A DNA stretch of 64,000 nucleotides from Corynebacterium halotolerans (GTDB lineage Bacteria; Actinomycetota; Actinomycetes; Mycobacteriales; Mycobacteriaceae), in contig NZ_JVMD01000024.1 in NCBI RefSeq assembly GCF_001056295.1, positions 270,159 through 334,158 on the forward strand, written 5' to 3'. The position numbers and the translations under genes were made by a program. Positions within the stretch are counted from its first letter, which is position 1, and each line of letters begins with the position of its first letter. The notes beneath the pieces were generated by a model. The model made no database searches, was not told the origin of the DNA, and saw only the letters and a program-made list of their open reading frames with translations. Below, piece after piece: positions 1 to 7,848 of this stretch.

Positions 1-268
1 CGACGACCTCGATCTCCTTGTCGGTGCTGTTCTTGAGCACGCCGAAGACGCCGGTCATGCCCTTGTCGGCCGGCTTCTCCTTGATGTAGGCGTCCTCGAA
101 GGTGATGGGCGCCGCGGCCTCGGACTTGGTGCCCTCGGAGGCGGTGGTGGTGGCGCTGGCGTCGGTGGTGGCCGCGTCCTTGGAACCGTCGGTCGAGCAG
201 CCCGCGAGGACGAGGGCGATCGCGGCGGAGCCGGCGACGAGGGCCTTGGTGGTGCGATGGAGCTTCAT
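1..268 (-). CDS. PCu(A)C-type periplasmic copper chaperone lipoprotein, 3' end outside window
   Basis: Partial gene: 89 codons are visible and it runs off the left edge. The N-terminus has basic residues, a hydrophobic stretch and a lipobox (VLAGC, Cys24), so it is an exported lipoprotein. A Ser/Thr/Ala-rich linker follows. Then comes the start of a DUF461/PCu(A)C fold (ITFEDAY, then GVFGVLKNSTDKEIE). Proteins of this family bind Cu(I) outside the membrane and pass it to cuproproteins. The ATG lies 5 bp after the stop of the CopC gene on the same strand, so the two are surely one operon. The copper-binding Met/His motif should lie beyond the window edge and cannot be checked. Confidence 0.85.
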   Translation of the reverse strand, partial: MKLHRTTKALVAGSAAIALVLAGCSTDGSKDAATTDASATTTASEGTKSEAAAPITFEDAYIKEKPADKGMTGVFGVLKNSTDKEIEVV

Positions 269-273
269 GGTGA

Positions 274-834
274 TCAATCTGCCTTTCGGTTAATGACGGC
301 CACTCCGGCGACGACGGCGAGGATGATGGCGAGCAGGCCGCCGCCGGCGGCCCACGCCCAGGTGGGCACGCCCTCTTCCTCTTCGAGGTCCGACCCTCCC
401 CCTGCGTCGACCTGGTGGTCGCCGACGGAGAAGGACAGTTTGCCGCGGGTGGAGTGCCCGTCGGACGAGGTGATCTGGAACCCGACGATGTACGCGCCGG
501 GCCCCGGATCCAACGTTTCTGGGATGTCGAAGGAGATGACCTGGTCTCGGAGCTCCGGCTGCTCGGTGAGCAGAACTTCCTTCGTGTTCGCGTTGCTGAT
601 GGCGACCGTGTTGAAGGACTCGCGTGGGATGCCGGAAAACGTCATCTCGATGCGACGGGGAAACTCGTCCAGGTTCTGGCCGTCGGCAGGCGTGGAGGCA
701 ATGACGGAGTCATGCGCGTGGGCGACCGGAGCGTGCTCGGTCCCCTGCAGGGCGGGCGCGAAAGCCAGCCCCGTTGCGAGCACGGCGGCGACGGCCGCCC
801 GCCCGATGAAACCCTTGCACATGCTCACCTGCAT
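274..834 (-). CDS. copC: CopC-domain copper resistance protein with C-terminal membrane anchor
   Basis: 186 codons. There is a signal peptide ending AHA, after which the mature chain would begin with His; an N-terminal His is the usual Cu(II) ligand of CopC. The CopC/YobA beta-sandwich follows (IASTPADGQNL through SSDGHSTRG; the DGH motif supplies further copper ligands). A linker and one membrane segment (about residues 156-178) end in NRKAD. This is an extracytoplasmic copper carrier, co-transcribed with the PCu(A)C lipoprotein 5 bp downstream. ATG 834 has GGAGG only 3 bases upstream; ATG 822, with AGGTGA before it, is an alternative start. Family certain; exact role inferred. Confidence 0.88.
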   Translation of the reverse strand: MQVSMCKGFIGRAAVAAVLATGLAFAPALQGTEHAPVAHAHDSVIASTPADGQNLDEFPRRIEMTFSGIPRESFNTVAISNANTKEVLLTEQPELRDQVISFDIPETLDPGPGAYIVGFQITSSDGHSTRGKLSFSVGDHQVDAGGGSDLEEEEGVPTWAWAAGGGLLAIILAVVAGVAVINRKAD

Positions 835-1054
835 TGTCCTCCATGGCCGGCCTCGGCCGTATCTGTCTCGGGAACCCAGCGGACCGCACGGTTTTTCATG
901 CGGCCCACACGAGTAGTCGGACCAGTGGGTCGATTGGTTCCCGCAATGATCGTTGACAACCCGACGAATACCCCCGAGTGTACCCGGACCATGCGTTTAC
1001 TTCGATAACCCCGAGGGTGATCCCGGCTACTTCCGGGACGGCCCCGGGGATGCG

Positions 1055-1084
1055 AAAACCGCCGGAGGCATGGCCTCCGGCGGT
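1055..1084 (-). terminator. Rho-independent terminator of tRNA-Val(CAC)
   Basis: Perfect 12-bp inverted repeat (1058-1069 with 1073-1084) around a 3-nt loop. Read on the minus strand it is followed by TTTT. It lies just past the 3' end of the minus-strand tRNA. Confidence 0.85.
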
Positions 1085-1089
1085 TGCGG

Positions 1090-1161
1090 TAGTCCCAACT
1101 GGGTTCGAACCAGCGACCTTTCCGGTGTGAACGGAACGCTCTTCCGCTGAGCTATGGGACT
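1090..1161 (-). tRNA. tRNA-Val (anticodon CAC)
   Basis: The minus strand folds into a complete cloverleaf. The acceptor AGTCCCA pairs with TGGGACT, the anticodon stem TTCCG/CGGAA carries loop TTCACAC (anticodon CAC), and the T-arm has TTCGAAC. CCA is not encoded. It reads the GUG valine codon. It is a single transcription unit with its own terminator and points away from the tRNA cluster at 1622-2034. Confidence 0.93.
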
Positions 1162-1621
1162 GCACGTAGTCGGGAGTCGGTCCCGCTTACGGGTGATTAA
1201 GTTAGCACGCCTTCCAACGGTGGCCTAATCGCAAGTTCACCGGGCGTTTGCAAGGCATTCGCGTGACGACGGCCCGGCCCATCCGACGTCCATCCGCACC
1301 CCGCGAGAGGCGGGCCCGCTTCACAGCCGGCACTGGCTCCCCACTCGCCGGACCCATCGGACGGCGCCCGCGGCCGGCGCCCGCCCTCCCCTTCGGACGA
1401 CGAGCACCGCCGGCATCCACTCTTGACCCGTCCACCATTGGCCCCTCTTGGACGGCGCCCGCTGCCGGACATGACCGGGCATGGCCGGGCGCCCCACTCG
1501 CCGGGACGACCCGAAATGGCTCACGTCCAGGGGATTTGTGGATTTTCCGCGAATCCCGCTAATGTTCTTCTCGCACCGCAAGCGGGGCACGGGAAACCGG
1601 GCAAGCGCAACGGAACGCAGT
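1162..1621. other. Gene-free interval between tRNA-Val(CAC) and the tRNA cluster
   Basis: About 460 bp. Open frames here are Arg/Pro/Gly-rich and overlap on both strands, as expected for noncoding GC-rich DNA; none has a convincing start or recognisable product. It should contain the two divergent tRNA promoters, but I cannot assign them confidently. Confidence 0.5.
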
Positions 1622-1694
1622 GCGGATGTAGCGCAGCTGGTAGCGCATCACCTTGCCAAGGTGAGGGTCGCGGGTTCGAGTCCCGTCATCCGCT
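1622..1694 (+). tRNA. tRNA-Gly (anticodon GCC), copy 1
   Basis: Cloverleaf with acceptor GCGGATG/CATCCGC, anticodon stem TCACC/GGTGA and loop TTGCCAA (GCC). Its 73-nt body is identical to the copy at 1959. Unlike that copy it has no encoded CCA. First gene of a four-tRNA plus-strand cluster. Confidence 0.95.
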
Positions 1695-1762
1695 CGGATT
1701 TTCTCCGGAGAGACGCCATCTGGTATAACTTCGGAGTGAATCACGAGAGGCGGCGACGCCAC

Positions 1763-1833
1763 GGTGGAATGGCCGAGTGGTGAGGCAACGGCCTGCAAAG
1801 CCGTGCACACGGGTTCGATTCCCGTTTCCACCT
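1763..1833 (+). tRNA. tRNA-Cys (anticodon GCA)
   Basis: Acceptor GGTGGAA pairs with TTCCACC. The anticodon loop CTGCAAA carries GCA. The T-loop is TTCGATT. CCA is not encoded. 71 nt; second gene of the plus-strand tRNA cluster. Confidence 0.95.
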
Positions 1834-1865
1834 CGCATCAAATTGCATAAGCAGTTCTTGCACAA

Positions 1866-1940
1866 GCGCGTTTAGCTCAGCGGGAGAGCGCTTCCCTGAC
1901 ACGGAAGAGGTCACTGGTTCGATCCCAGTATCGCGCACCA
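1866..1940 (+). tRNA. tRNA-Val (anticodon GAC)
   Basis: Anticodon stem CTTCC/GGAAG with loop CTGACAC (GAC); T-arm ACTGG/CCAGT; CCA encoded at 1938-1940. The acceptor stem pairs GCGCGTT with ATCGCGC. This leaves a U6:U67 mismatch near the base of the acceptor stem, where an A6 would pair. Confidence 0.92.
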
Positions 1941-1958
1941 AGGCACTTGGTGCCTCAC

Positions 1959-2034
1959 GCGGATGTAGCGCAGCTGGTAGCGCATCACCTTGCCAAGGTG
2001 AGGGTCGCGGGTTCGAGTCCCGTCATCCGCTCCA
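1959..2034 (+). tRNA. tRNA-Gly (anticodon GCC), copy 2
   Basis: Sequence-identical duplicate of the tRNA at 1622 over 73 nt, but followed by an encoded CCA (2032-2034). Last gene of the cluster, with a terminator starting 4 bp later. Confidence 0.95.
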
Positions 2035-2037
2035 CTT

Positions 2038-2069
2038 CCCCGCCGGATCTTCGGATCCGGCGGGGTTTT
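2038..2069 (+). terminator. Rho-independent terminator of the tRNA cluster
   Basis: Perfect 12-bp stem (2038-2049 with 2054-2065) closed by a TTCG tetraloop and followed by TTTT. Textbook intrinsic terminator for the Gly-Cys-Val-Gly tRNA transcript. Confidence 0.93.
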
Positions 2070-2094
2070 GCGTTGCGCGGAAAACCCGCCGCGG

Positions 2095-2165
2095 CGTCGA
2101 ACGGCGCCCATCAAACGGCACCGCGTCGAACGGCACCTCGTCAAACGGCACCTCATCAAACGCCA
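2095..2165. repeat. Five degenerate ~15-bp tandem repeats
   Basis: The core AACGGC (last unit AACGCC) recurs at 2100, 2114, 2129, 2144 and 2159, that is with a period of 14-15 bp. Units resemble TCAAACGGCACCTCG. The array lies between two terminators and belongs to no gene. Read on the minus strand it would encode FDEVP-like pentapeptides, but there is no gene context for this. Confidence 0.7.
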
Positions 2166-2183
2166 ATGCCTCGCACCGCGAAA

Positions 2184-2218
2184 CGCCCGCCACCGCATCG
2201 AACATGCGGTGGCGGGCG
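2184..2218 (-). terminator. Terminator hairpin downstream of ferritin
   Basis: Perfect 15-bp inverted repeat (2184-2198 with 2204-2218) with a 5-nt loop, 40 bp past the ferritin stop. On the minus strand it is followed by TTTC, so it is a moderately strong intrinsic terminator. Confidence 0.75.
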
Positions 2219-2257
2219 TCGTGAAGCAAACGTTCGCCGGAACGCCGGCCCGGGCCC

Positions 2258-2770
2258 CTAGGCCTGGCCGTTGAGCTCCTCCTGGCGCGCGCCGAGCTCC
2301 TCGTCGATGCGCAGCAGGCCGTGGCCGTCGGCGCCGATCAGCTCGATGCGGCCGATGATGTTGCGGACGGTGTCCTCCTCCTCGATCTGCTCGTTGACGA
2401 AGAAGTCGAGCAGCGGGCGGGAATCGACGTCGCGCTCGTCGGCGGCGAGGTTCCACAGGTCGCGGATGGAGGCCGAGACGCGCTCCTCGTGCTCGAGGGC
2501 GATGCGGAAGGCGTCGATGGCCTTCTCCACCTTCACCTCCGGCGCGGCGATGGCGCCGATGCGGGCGTGGTTGTCGCGGGCCGCGAGGTGGTCGATGAAC
2601 TTCTCCGCGTGGACGATCTCCTCCTCGGACTGGGCGCGCATCCACTGCGCCATGCCCCCGAGATCCAGGCGGTCCAGCTCGATGGCCAGCTGGCGGTACA
2701 CGTTGGAGGCCTGCATCTCCAGGGTCACCTGGTCGTTGAAGGCCGCTTCAAGCTTGTCGTTGAGTCGCAT
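2258..2770 (-). CDS. ftn: Bacterial non-haem ferritin
   Basis: 170 residues starting MRLNDKLEAAFNDQV, the usual ferritin length and N-terminus. It stores iron as a ferric mineral inside a 24-subunit shell in the cytoplasm. Ferroxidase ligands are visible: an early Glu in NDQVTLEMQAS, then EEEIVHAEKF (ExxH), and in the last helices EQIEEEDTVRNII. An in-frame ATG 36 bases upstream would add a 12-residue extension that does not look like ferritin, so the inner ATG is preferred. It is monocistronic with its own terminator. The upstream region has only a poor (8/19) match to a DtxR box. Confidence 0.92.
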   Translation of the reverse strand: MRLNDKLEAAFNDQVTLEMQASNVYRQLAIELDRLDLGGMAQWMRAQSEEEIVHAEKFIDHLAARDNHARIGAIAAPEVKVEKAIDAFRIALEHEERVSASIRDLWNLAADERDVDSRPLLDFFVNEQIEEEDTVRNIIGRIELIGADGHGLLRIDEELGARQEELNGQA

Positions 2771-2874
2771 GCCGCAAGGATAGGCGCAGGCGGATAAATC
2801 AAACAAGGATTATTCGGCTTAACTGAGAAGGCTGGCCTTGCCTCGGGAGGTTGGCAGGGTCGCCGCGCCGTGCA

Positions 2875-2880
2875 TAGGCT
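2875..2880 (+). promoter_or_regulatory. -10 element (TAGGCT) for a leaderless transcript
   Basis: TANNNT hexamer ending 8 bases before ATG 2889. No Shine-Dalgarno sequence lies between, so transcription would start at or within 2 bases of the start codon. Confidence 0.5.
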
Positions 2881-2888
2881 CGGCGTCC

Positions 2889-3599
2889 ATGGACTGGCTG
2901 GGAGACATCGACGACCACACCGAGTTCGTGGCCCCGCGCGACGGGGTGACGCTGATCGCCGTGACCTCGCTGGACGGGCGCGCGGCGATCGACGGGGCAT
3001 CCGGCGGCCTGGGCAACCCGGCCGACGCCGAGATCCTGCGGTCGCTGCGCGCGGCCTCCGACGTCGTGCTCGTCGGCGCGGGCACCGTGCGCGCCGAGGG
3101 CTACGGGCCCGCCGCTCCCCCGACCCGCCTGGCGGTGCTCAGCCGCACGCTGGACATCGACCCCGAATCCGCGCTATTCGACGATCCCGCCAACCCGCCG
3201 ATCATCATCGGCGGCGCGGACGCCGAGCCGGGCCGGCGCGAAGCGCTCGCCCGGGCCGGCGCGGAACTCATCGACCTGCCCGGAACCGAACCCGACCGGG
3301 TGCTCGCGGCTTTGCGACGGCTCGGGTTCCGCCGCATCGCCCTGGAAGGCGGGCCCGGCGTCTACCGGGATTTCCTGCGGGCAGACGCCGTCGACCGGGT
3401 GTTCCTGACGCTGTCGCCGGTGTTCGTCGGCGACGGGCCCGCCACGTTCGGGTCGCGGGAAGAAGCGGGGCAAGAAGCAGAAGCGGATGCCGCGCACGGC
3501 GGCGAAACGTCGTCCCTGCCGGCGACCTTCCGCGCCGAAGCGGCCGCGTTCTCCGACTCGCACCTGTTTGTTCGCTATTCCCGGGGCGCCGCCGGGTAG
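2889..3599 (+). CDS. RibD C-terminal-domain (pyrimidine reductase-like) protein
   Basis: 236 residues with a RibD_C/dihydrofolate-reductase-like NADPH fold. TSLDGRAAIDG near residue 30 and VGAGTVRAEGYGP near residue 63 match the substrate and cofactor loops of 5-amino-6-(5-phosphoribosylamino)uracil reductase; ALEGGPGVYRDFL near residue 157 is the conserved C-terminal glycine motif. The deaminase domain of full RibD is absent. It is the counterpart of M. tuberculosis Rv2671, which also sits just before aftC. Whether it acts in riboflavin synthesis or as a backup folate reductase cannot be decided here. ATG 2889 is chosen because a -10 hexamer lies just upstream. Confidence 0.85.
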   Translation: MDWLGDIDDHTEFVAPRDGVTLIAVTSLDGRAAIDGASGGLGNPADAEILRSLRAASDVVLVGAGTVRAEGYGPAAPPTRLAVLSRTLDIDPESALFDDPANPPIIIGGADAEPGRREALARAGAELIDLPGTEPDRVLAALRRLGFRRIALEGGPGVYRDFLRADAVDRVFLTLSPVFVGDGPATFGSREEAGQEAEADAAHGGETSSLPATFRAEAAAFSDSHLFVRYSRGAAG

Positions 3600-3602
3600 C
3601 TT
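3597..3602 (+). promoter_or_regulatory. -10 element (TAGCTT) overlapping the upstream stop codon
   Basis: Hexamer starting at the TAG stop of the RibD_C gene and ending 7 bases before GTG 3610. It supports the GTG as a leaderless start for aftC. Confidence 0.45.
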
Positions 3603-3609
3603 CATACCC

Positions 3610-4965
3610 GTGAATAGTTCCCCGACGACGATCTACGGCGCCCGTGCGCGGCGGATGGTGGCCCCGATGCTGTGGCCGCTGGCGATCCTCCTGATCATCC
3701 ACCGCGCCTGGGCGCTGCCCCACCAAAGCGGCGGCACCGACGACTTCACCACCGTCTGGCGTGCCCTGGTCCGGTTCAGCGACGGCAACCTCGTCTACAC
3801 CGCGAACTACGCCCACGTGGACCCGCATTACCTGTACTCCCCCGGCGGCACGCTGGCGCTGCAGCCGGTGACGTGGCTGGGCGATTACGACCTCGCCCGG
3901 GCCCTGTTCATCTTCACCCAGGCGGCGGGCATCATCATCGCCATCGTGCTGCTGCTGCGGTGGTGCCGCGTTCCGCTGACCAGCTGGATCGTGCCGCTGA
4001 CCATTTCGCTGGCGTTCCTCACCGAGTCGGTGACCAGCACGCTGCGCTTCGCCAACGTCAACGGCACGCTGCTGCTGGCGCAGACGCTGTTCATGATCCT
4101 GCTGCTGAGGGACCGCAGGATCCTCGCGGGCCTGGTCATCGGCCTGGCCATCACGGTCAAACCGATCGTCGCGCCGCTGCTGTTCCTCGCGTTCGTGCGC
4201 AAGGACTGGTCGACCATCGTCATCGCGTTCGCCATGCCGGTGATCTTCAACGTCATCGCGTGGCCCATGGCCGCGGACCCCATGGCCTACTTCAACCGCA
4301 CTCTGCCGTACATGAGCGAGGTCCGCCTCCACGCCAACGCGTCCATCGCCGCCGAGCTGCTCTACTTCGGCGCCCCGGATCTGCTGGTCAAGCTGTGGCT
4401 CATCGCCTTCGCCGCGCCGGTGATCTTCGCGCTCATCCTGCTGCTGCGGTGGCAGTGGCGCGACGAGATCTTCTGGGCGCTGTCCACCTCGGGCGTGCTC
4501 ATGACCGGCGTCCTGCTGCTCGGTTCCCTTGGCCAGCAGTACTACGCGCTGCTGATCCTGCCGACGGTCATCGGCGTCTTCCACGGCATCTTCGGCGCCC
4601 CGGACGCGCAGGGCGACGCCCCTCGCTCGGTGGTGCTCAACGTCCCGGCGGGCCTGGCGGTGACCATGTTCTACTTCAGCCTGAACTGGTACATGGACGA
4701 CTACGCCGTCGGTTCCCAGCTGTGGATCCAGGTCATGGCCTGGATCGGCTGGATGCTGCTGTGCCTGACCATGTTCGGGGTGCTGATCAAGTGGACCATC
4801 GAGGAGCACGCCGAGGGCTACGACTGGCTGGGCCGCAAGAACGCGTCCTCGTTCTTCCGGGGTTTCCCCGGCGGGGGCCGGGCGTCCGGCGCGGCGGAGG
4901 GAACATCCGCGGCGGCCGGCGGCGTTGCACGGGGTGGACGACCGACGGAAAGGACGCACGCATGA
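3610..4965 (+). CDS. aftC: Alpha-(1->3)-arabinofuranosyltransferase AftC (GT87 membrane glycosyltransferase)
   Basis: 451 residues with about ten hydrophobic segments. AftC transfers arabinofuranose from decaprenyl-phospho-arabinose and introduces 1,3 branches into cell-wall arabinan, acting on the outer side of the membrane. The conserved start of the mature region ([20 protein letters not shown]) and the loop [14 protein letters not shown] fit GT87/DUF2029. The hydrophilic C-tail is Gly/Ala/Arg-rich. Placement between a RibD_C gene and msrB matches Rv2671-Rv2673-Rv2674, which supports the assignment over other GT87 members. GTG 3610 has a -10 hexamer 7 bp upstream; ATG 3655 is an alternative start. 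The stop overlaps the msrB ATG by 4 bp. Confidence 0.85.
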   Translation: MNSSPTTIYGARARRMVAPMLWPLAILLIIHRAWALPHQSGGTDDFTTVWRALVRFSDGNLVYTANYAHVDPHYLYSPGGTLALQPVTWLGDYDLARALFIFTQAAGIIIAIVLLLRWCRVPLTSWIVPLTISLAFLTESVTSTLRFANVNGTLLLAQTLFMILLLRDRRILAGLVIGLAITVKPIVAPLLFLAFVRKDWSTIVIAFAMPVIFNVIAWPMAADPMAYFNRTLPYMSEVRLHANASIAAELLYFGAPDLLVKLWLIAFAAPVIFALILLLRWQWRDEIFWALSTSGVLMTGVLLLGSLGQQYYALLILPTVIGVFHGIFGAPDAQGDAPRSVVLNVPAGLAVTMFYFSLNWYMDDYAVGSQLWIQVMAWIGWMLLCLTMFGVLIKWTIEEHAEGYDWLGRKNASSFFRGFPGGGRASGAAEGTSAAAGGVARGGRPTERTHA

Positions 4966-5417
4966 CGCACGACGGCTCTTCCTCCGCCCACGCCGGCCCG
5001 GCGGATTCCTCCGACTGGAACCTCACCGACGACGAGTGGCGCGCCCGCCTGAACCCCGAGGAATTCCGGGTGCTGCGGCGAGCGGGCACCGAGGCCCCGT
5101 TCGTCGGCGAGTACACCGACACCGAAACCGAGGGCGTGTACTCCTGCCGCGCCTGCGGCGCCGAACTGTTCCGCTCTACCGAGAAGTTCCATTCGCACTG
5201 CGGCTGGCCGTCGTTCTTCTCGCCCCTGGCCGGCGACGCCGTCATCGAACGCGTCGACGACAGCCTGGGCATGCGCCGCACGGAGGTCCTCTGCGCCCGG
5301 TGCACGTCGCACCTGGGCCACGTCTTCACCGGCGAGGGCTACCCCACGCCGACCGACCAGCGTTACTGCATCAACTCGATCTGCCTGACCCTGGAGGAAA
5401 AGCCCGTCTCCCCGTAG
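4962..5417 (+). CDS. msrB: Peptide methionine (R)-S-oxide reductase MsrB
   Basis: 151 residues. MsrB reduces the R form of methionine sulfoxide in proteins, using thioredoxin. The zinc site is complete (Cys62/Cys65 in CRAC and Cys111/Cys114 in CARC). GWPSFF and SHLGHVF are conserved, and the catalytic Cys136 sits in RYCINS. It has the standard single-domain length and no signal peptide, so it is cytoplasmic. The ATG overlaps the aftC stop (ATGA), so the two are translationally coupled, the same order as in mycobacteria. Confidence 0.96.
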   Translation: MTHDGSSSAHAGPADSSDWNLTDDEWRARLNPEEFRVLRRAGTEAPFVGEYTDTETEGVYSCRACGAELFRSTEKFHSHCGWPSFFSPLAGDAVIERVDDSLGMRRTEVLCARCTSHLGHVFTGEGYPTPTDQRYCINSICLTLEEKPVSP

Positions 5418-5439
5418 GGCCTTCGGCTTTGCGACGGCA

Positions 5440-5475
5440 ACGCCCCCGCCACCCGATGACCGGGTGCGGGGGCGT
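5440..5475. terminator. Hairpin between converging msrB and hemQ
   Basis: Two stacked stems (5440-5449 with 5466-5475 and 5451-5455 with 5461-5465), one bulged C and a 5-nt loop. It lies 22 bp past msrB and 19 bp past hemQ on the other strand. It has no U-tract, so strength is uncertain. The motif GCTTTGCGACGGC sits just before it. Confidence 0.65.
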
Positions 5476-5494
5476 CGGCGTCGTGAAGCTGCGG

Positions 5495-6199
5495 TTACGG
5501 CAGCGCGTTGATGATCTCCGCGACGTCGTCGACGCGGCGGCCCGTGTGGAACGGGATTTCCTCGCGCACGTGCAGGCGGGCCTCGGTGTAGCGCATCTTC
5601 CACATCAGATCGACGATGCGGTCGAGCTCGGGGCCCTCGAAGGCGAGGATCCACTCGTAGTCGCCCAGCGCGAACGCCGGCACGGTGTTGGCGCGCACGT
5701 CCGGGTAATCGCGGCCGGCCTGGCCATGCTCGGACAGGATGCGGCGGCGGTCAGCCGGCTCGAGCAGGTACCAGTCGTAGGAACGCACGAACGGGTAGAC
5801 GGCGATCCAGCGGCCCGGCTCCTCGCCCATGATGAACGACGGCAGGTGCGACTTGTTGAACTCCGCCGGACGGTGCAGCGCGGCGTTCGACCAGTGCGGC
5901 GTCGACGCGCGGCCCAGCGGGGTCTCGCGCAGGAAGGCGTTGTAGAACGCCTGGATGTCCTCCATCTTCTCGGCGTGGACCCAGAACATGAAGTCGGCCT
6001 CGGCGCGCATGCCCGAGACGTCGTAGAAGCCCCGGACGATCAGGTCGACGTCATCGGCTTCGTAGCGGGAGAGGAACTCGCGGGTCTCGGCGACCGCCGC
6101 GTCGCGGTCGTCGCCCAGCGCCCCCGGGGTCACCTTGAACGTGGACCACATGGTGTAGCGGATGGTGTCGTTGAGCTTCTTGTAGTCGAGCTTCGCCAT
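5495..6199 (-). CDS. hemQ: Coproheme decarboxylase HemQ (ChdC)
   Basis: 234 residues, chlorite-dismutase superfamily. It converts iron-coproporphyrin III to haem b by two oxidative decarboxylations, the last step of the coproporphyrin-dependent pathway of Gram-positives. [19 protein letters not shown] is the typical start; [16 protein letters not shown] and [12 protein letters not shown] are the signature loops, the latter carrying the conserved Tyr/Arg/Trp region around the substrate. It lies downstream of hemY and hemE in the same order as Rv2676c-Rv2678c. Unlike that tight hemE-hemY pair, it is separated from hemY by a 212-bp repeat-rich gap, so it may have its own promoter. Confidence 0.95.
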   Translation of the reverse strand: MAKLDYKKLNDTIRYTMWSTFKVTPGALGDDRDAAVAETREFLSRYEADDVDLIVRGFYDVSGMRAEADFMFWVHAEKMEDIQAFYNAFLRETPLGRASTPHWSNAALHRPAEFNKSHLPSFIMGEEPGRWIAVYPFVRSYDWYLLEPADRRRILSEHGQAGRDYPDVRANTVPAFALGDYEWILAFEGPELDRIVDLMWKMRYTEARLHVREEIPFHTGRRVDDVAEIINALP

Positions 6200-6219
6200 G
6201 GAACGGCCGTCTCCTTGAA

Positions 6220-6362
6220 TCGGTCCAACTGGGTTGGATCTGGGTGGATCTGGTTGGAACTGAATGTGTTTGGCCCGAACCGGGTGGGACCGGTCCGAAC
6301 CGGGTGAAACTTCGGTGGATCGGGGCGGAACCGGCCTGGGCCGGTTCCTCCGGGGCTGCGGC
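6220..6362. repeat. Degenerate short repeats in the hemY-hemQ gap
   Basis: Imperfect iterations of GGTTGGATC/TGGGTGGATC/TGGTTGGAAC at 6231-6262, then two copies of GAACCGGGTG (6277 and 6297), then GGAACCGGCC and GGCCGGTTCC at 6327-6346. The latter form an inverted repeat that could act as an RNA hairpin. No protein is encoded. The 212-bp space between hemY and hemQ consists mostly of this material. Confidence 0.55.
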
Positions 6363-6411
6363 GGCACCGCGATACAGGCTACCCGCGCACGCGGACCGGG
6401 CGTTTTCCGGC

Positions 6412-7848
6412 TCAGGCCAGATCGCGGATGACCTTCGCCGCCGCGGCCTTCGCGTCGGCCAGGCACGCCGGGATGCCGGGGCCGCGGTGCCACGCTCCGG
6501 CGGCGGCGACGCGCGGCACGTCGTCGAGGGCCGCATCCGCGAACCGCATGAGATCCCCGTGGCCGACGCCGTATCGCGGGATGCCGCCCCACCAGCGCTG
6601 CACGATGACCTCCGCCGGTTCGGCGGCGAAACCCGTCAGGGTCTCCAGGTCGGCCAGCGCCTTGGCCGTGAGCTCCCCGTCGGACAGCTTCACCAGCGAG
6701 TCGTCGCCGAATCGGCCGAAGGACCCGCGGACGATCGCGCCACCGCGCTCGCCGAGGTGCGGCCACTTGCGCGACGAGAACGTGAACGCCTTGGCGTCCA
6801 TGCCCGCGTCCGCTGCGACGAGGATGCCCGAGTACTCCGGCAGCCCCTCGTCGGTGGCGAAGCGCATGGCCACGACCGCCGACGACGCCAGGTCGATCCC
6901 GCCGATGATGTCGGCGGCGTCCGGGGCGATGTCCGAGAGCAGCGCACCGGTGACCGGCGCCGGGGCCGCCAGCACGACGGCGTCGGCGTGCAGCACGCGC
7001 CCGTCGGACAGGGTCACCTGCCTCCCGCCGTCGGCGTCGGAGAGCTTTTCGACGCCCGCGCCCAGCACCAGCTCCGGCGCCGCCTGCTCCACGAGCGCGT
7101 CGTAGACCTTCCGGTACCCGTTGCGGAACGTGCGGAAGATCGGCGCGGACACGGCGCCCGACGCCAGCCGCGCCTCGTTGACCTCCGCGCGCTGGTCGAG
7201 CACGCGCTGCGCCGCCGCCGTCAGGCTCACCGGCTCGCCCACCGCCGTCATGGCGTCGAGCGCGCCCGCCAGCTGGGGCACGGTGGCGCGCAGGCCGAGG
7301 TCGTCGGCGAGGCACGAGTACACGCCGCCGAGCAGCGGCGACACCAGATGGTCGACGACCTCGCGGCCCAGTCGGGATTCCACGAGCTGCCCCAGGTTCA
7401 CGTCATCGCCGTGGACCCAGTGCAGCGGCGCGGTGGCCGCGGGATCGCCTTCCGCGTCGATGCGGGCGCAGGTGTCGTCGGAAAGCAGGCCCTCCAGGCC
7501 CCGCGACGACGCCGGCACGCCCATGACCGTGGTGCGCGGCATGGCCCGCAACTCGCCGGCGGCGAAGATGGTCGACGGCATGCCCGACGGCTCGACGAGC
7601 TGGTCGCCCAGGCCGAGCGCCTCGAAGAAGTCGGTGGCGTCGGCGCGGAAGCCAAGGTACGCCTCGGCGCCCACCTCGATCGGGCCCTCGTCCGTGTCGA
7701 CGGTGCGCAGCTTGCCGCCCACACGGTCATCCGGATCGGCGACGATGATGCGGGCGGCCGGGCCGAGGCCCCGGCGCAGCTGGTGGGCGGCGACGAGGCC
7801 GGTGAGGCCGGCACCCGCGACGACGACGGTCGGCGGTTGCGCGATCAC
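6412..7848 (-). CDS. hemY: Coproporphyrinogen III oxidase HemY (CgoX), FAD-dependent
   Basis: 478 residues. It oxidises coproporphyrinogen III to coproporphyrin III in the Gram-positive haem branch; older annotation calls it protoporphyrinogen oxidase. The dinucleotide-binding motif [17 protein letters not shown] is at residues 7-23, followed by [11 protein letters not shown]. The C-terminus has the second FAD contact region ([17 protein letters not shown]). The GTG start overlaps the hemE stop (GTGA), so translation is coupled. Upstream is hemE; downstream, after a gap, is hemQ. The product is probably membrane-peripheral. Confidence 0.94.
   Translation of the reverse strand: MIAQPPTVVVAGAGLTGLVAAHQLRRGLGPAARIIVADPDDRVGGKLRTVDTDEGPIEVGAEAYLGFRADATDFFEALGLGDQLVEPSGMPSTIFAAGELRAMPRTTVMGVPASSRGLEGLLSDDTCARIDAEGDPAATAPLHWVHGDDVNLGQLVESRLGREVVDHLVSPLLGGVYSCLADDLGLRATVPQLAGALDAMTAVGEPVSLTAAAQRVLDQRAEVNEARLASGAVSAPIFRTFRNGYRKVYDALVEQAAPELVLGAGVEKLSDADGGRQVTLSDGRVLHADAVVLAAPAPVTGALLSDIAPDAADIIGGIDLASSAVVAMRFATDEGLPEYSGILVAADAGMDAKAFTFSSRKWPHLGERGGAIVRGSFGRFGDDSLVKLSDGELTAKALADLETLTGFAAEPAEVIVQRWWGGIPRYGVGHGDLMRFADAALDDVPRVAAAGAWHRGPGIPACLADAKAAAAKVIRDLA

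Noticed and set aside
2023..2229. Small minus-strand frame with FDEVP repeats
   Set aside because: It runs through two terminators and a tRNA end; the repeat is better described as DNA-level.
2771..2830. DtxR box before ferritin
   Set aside because: The best 19-mer (from the minus strand near 2815) matches only 8 of 19 positions.
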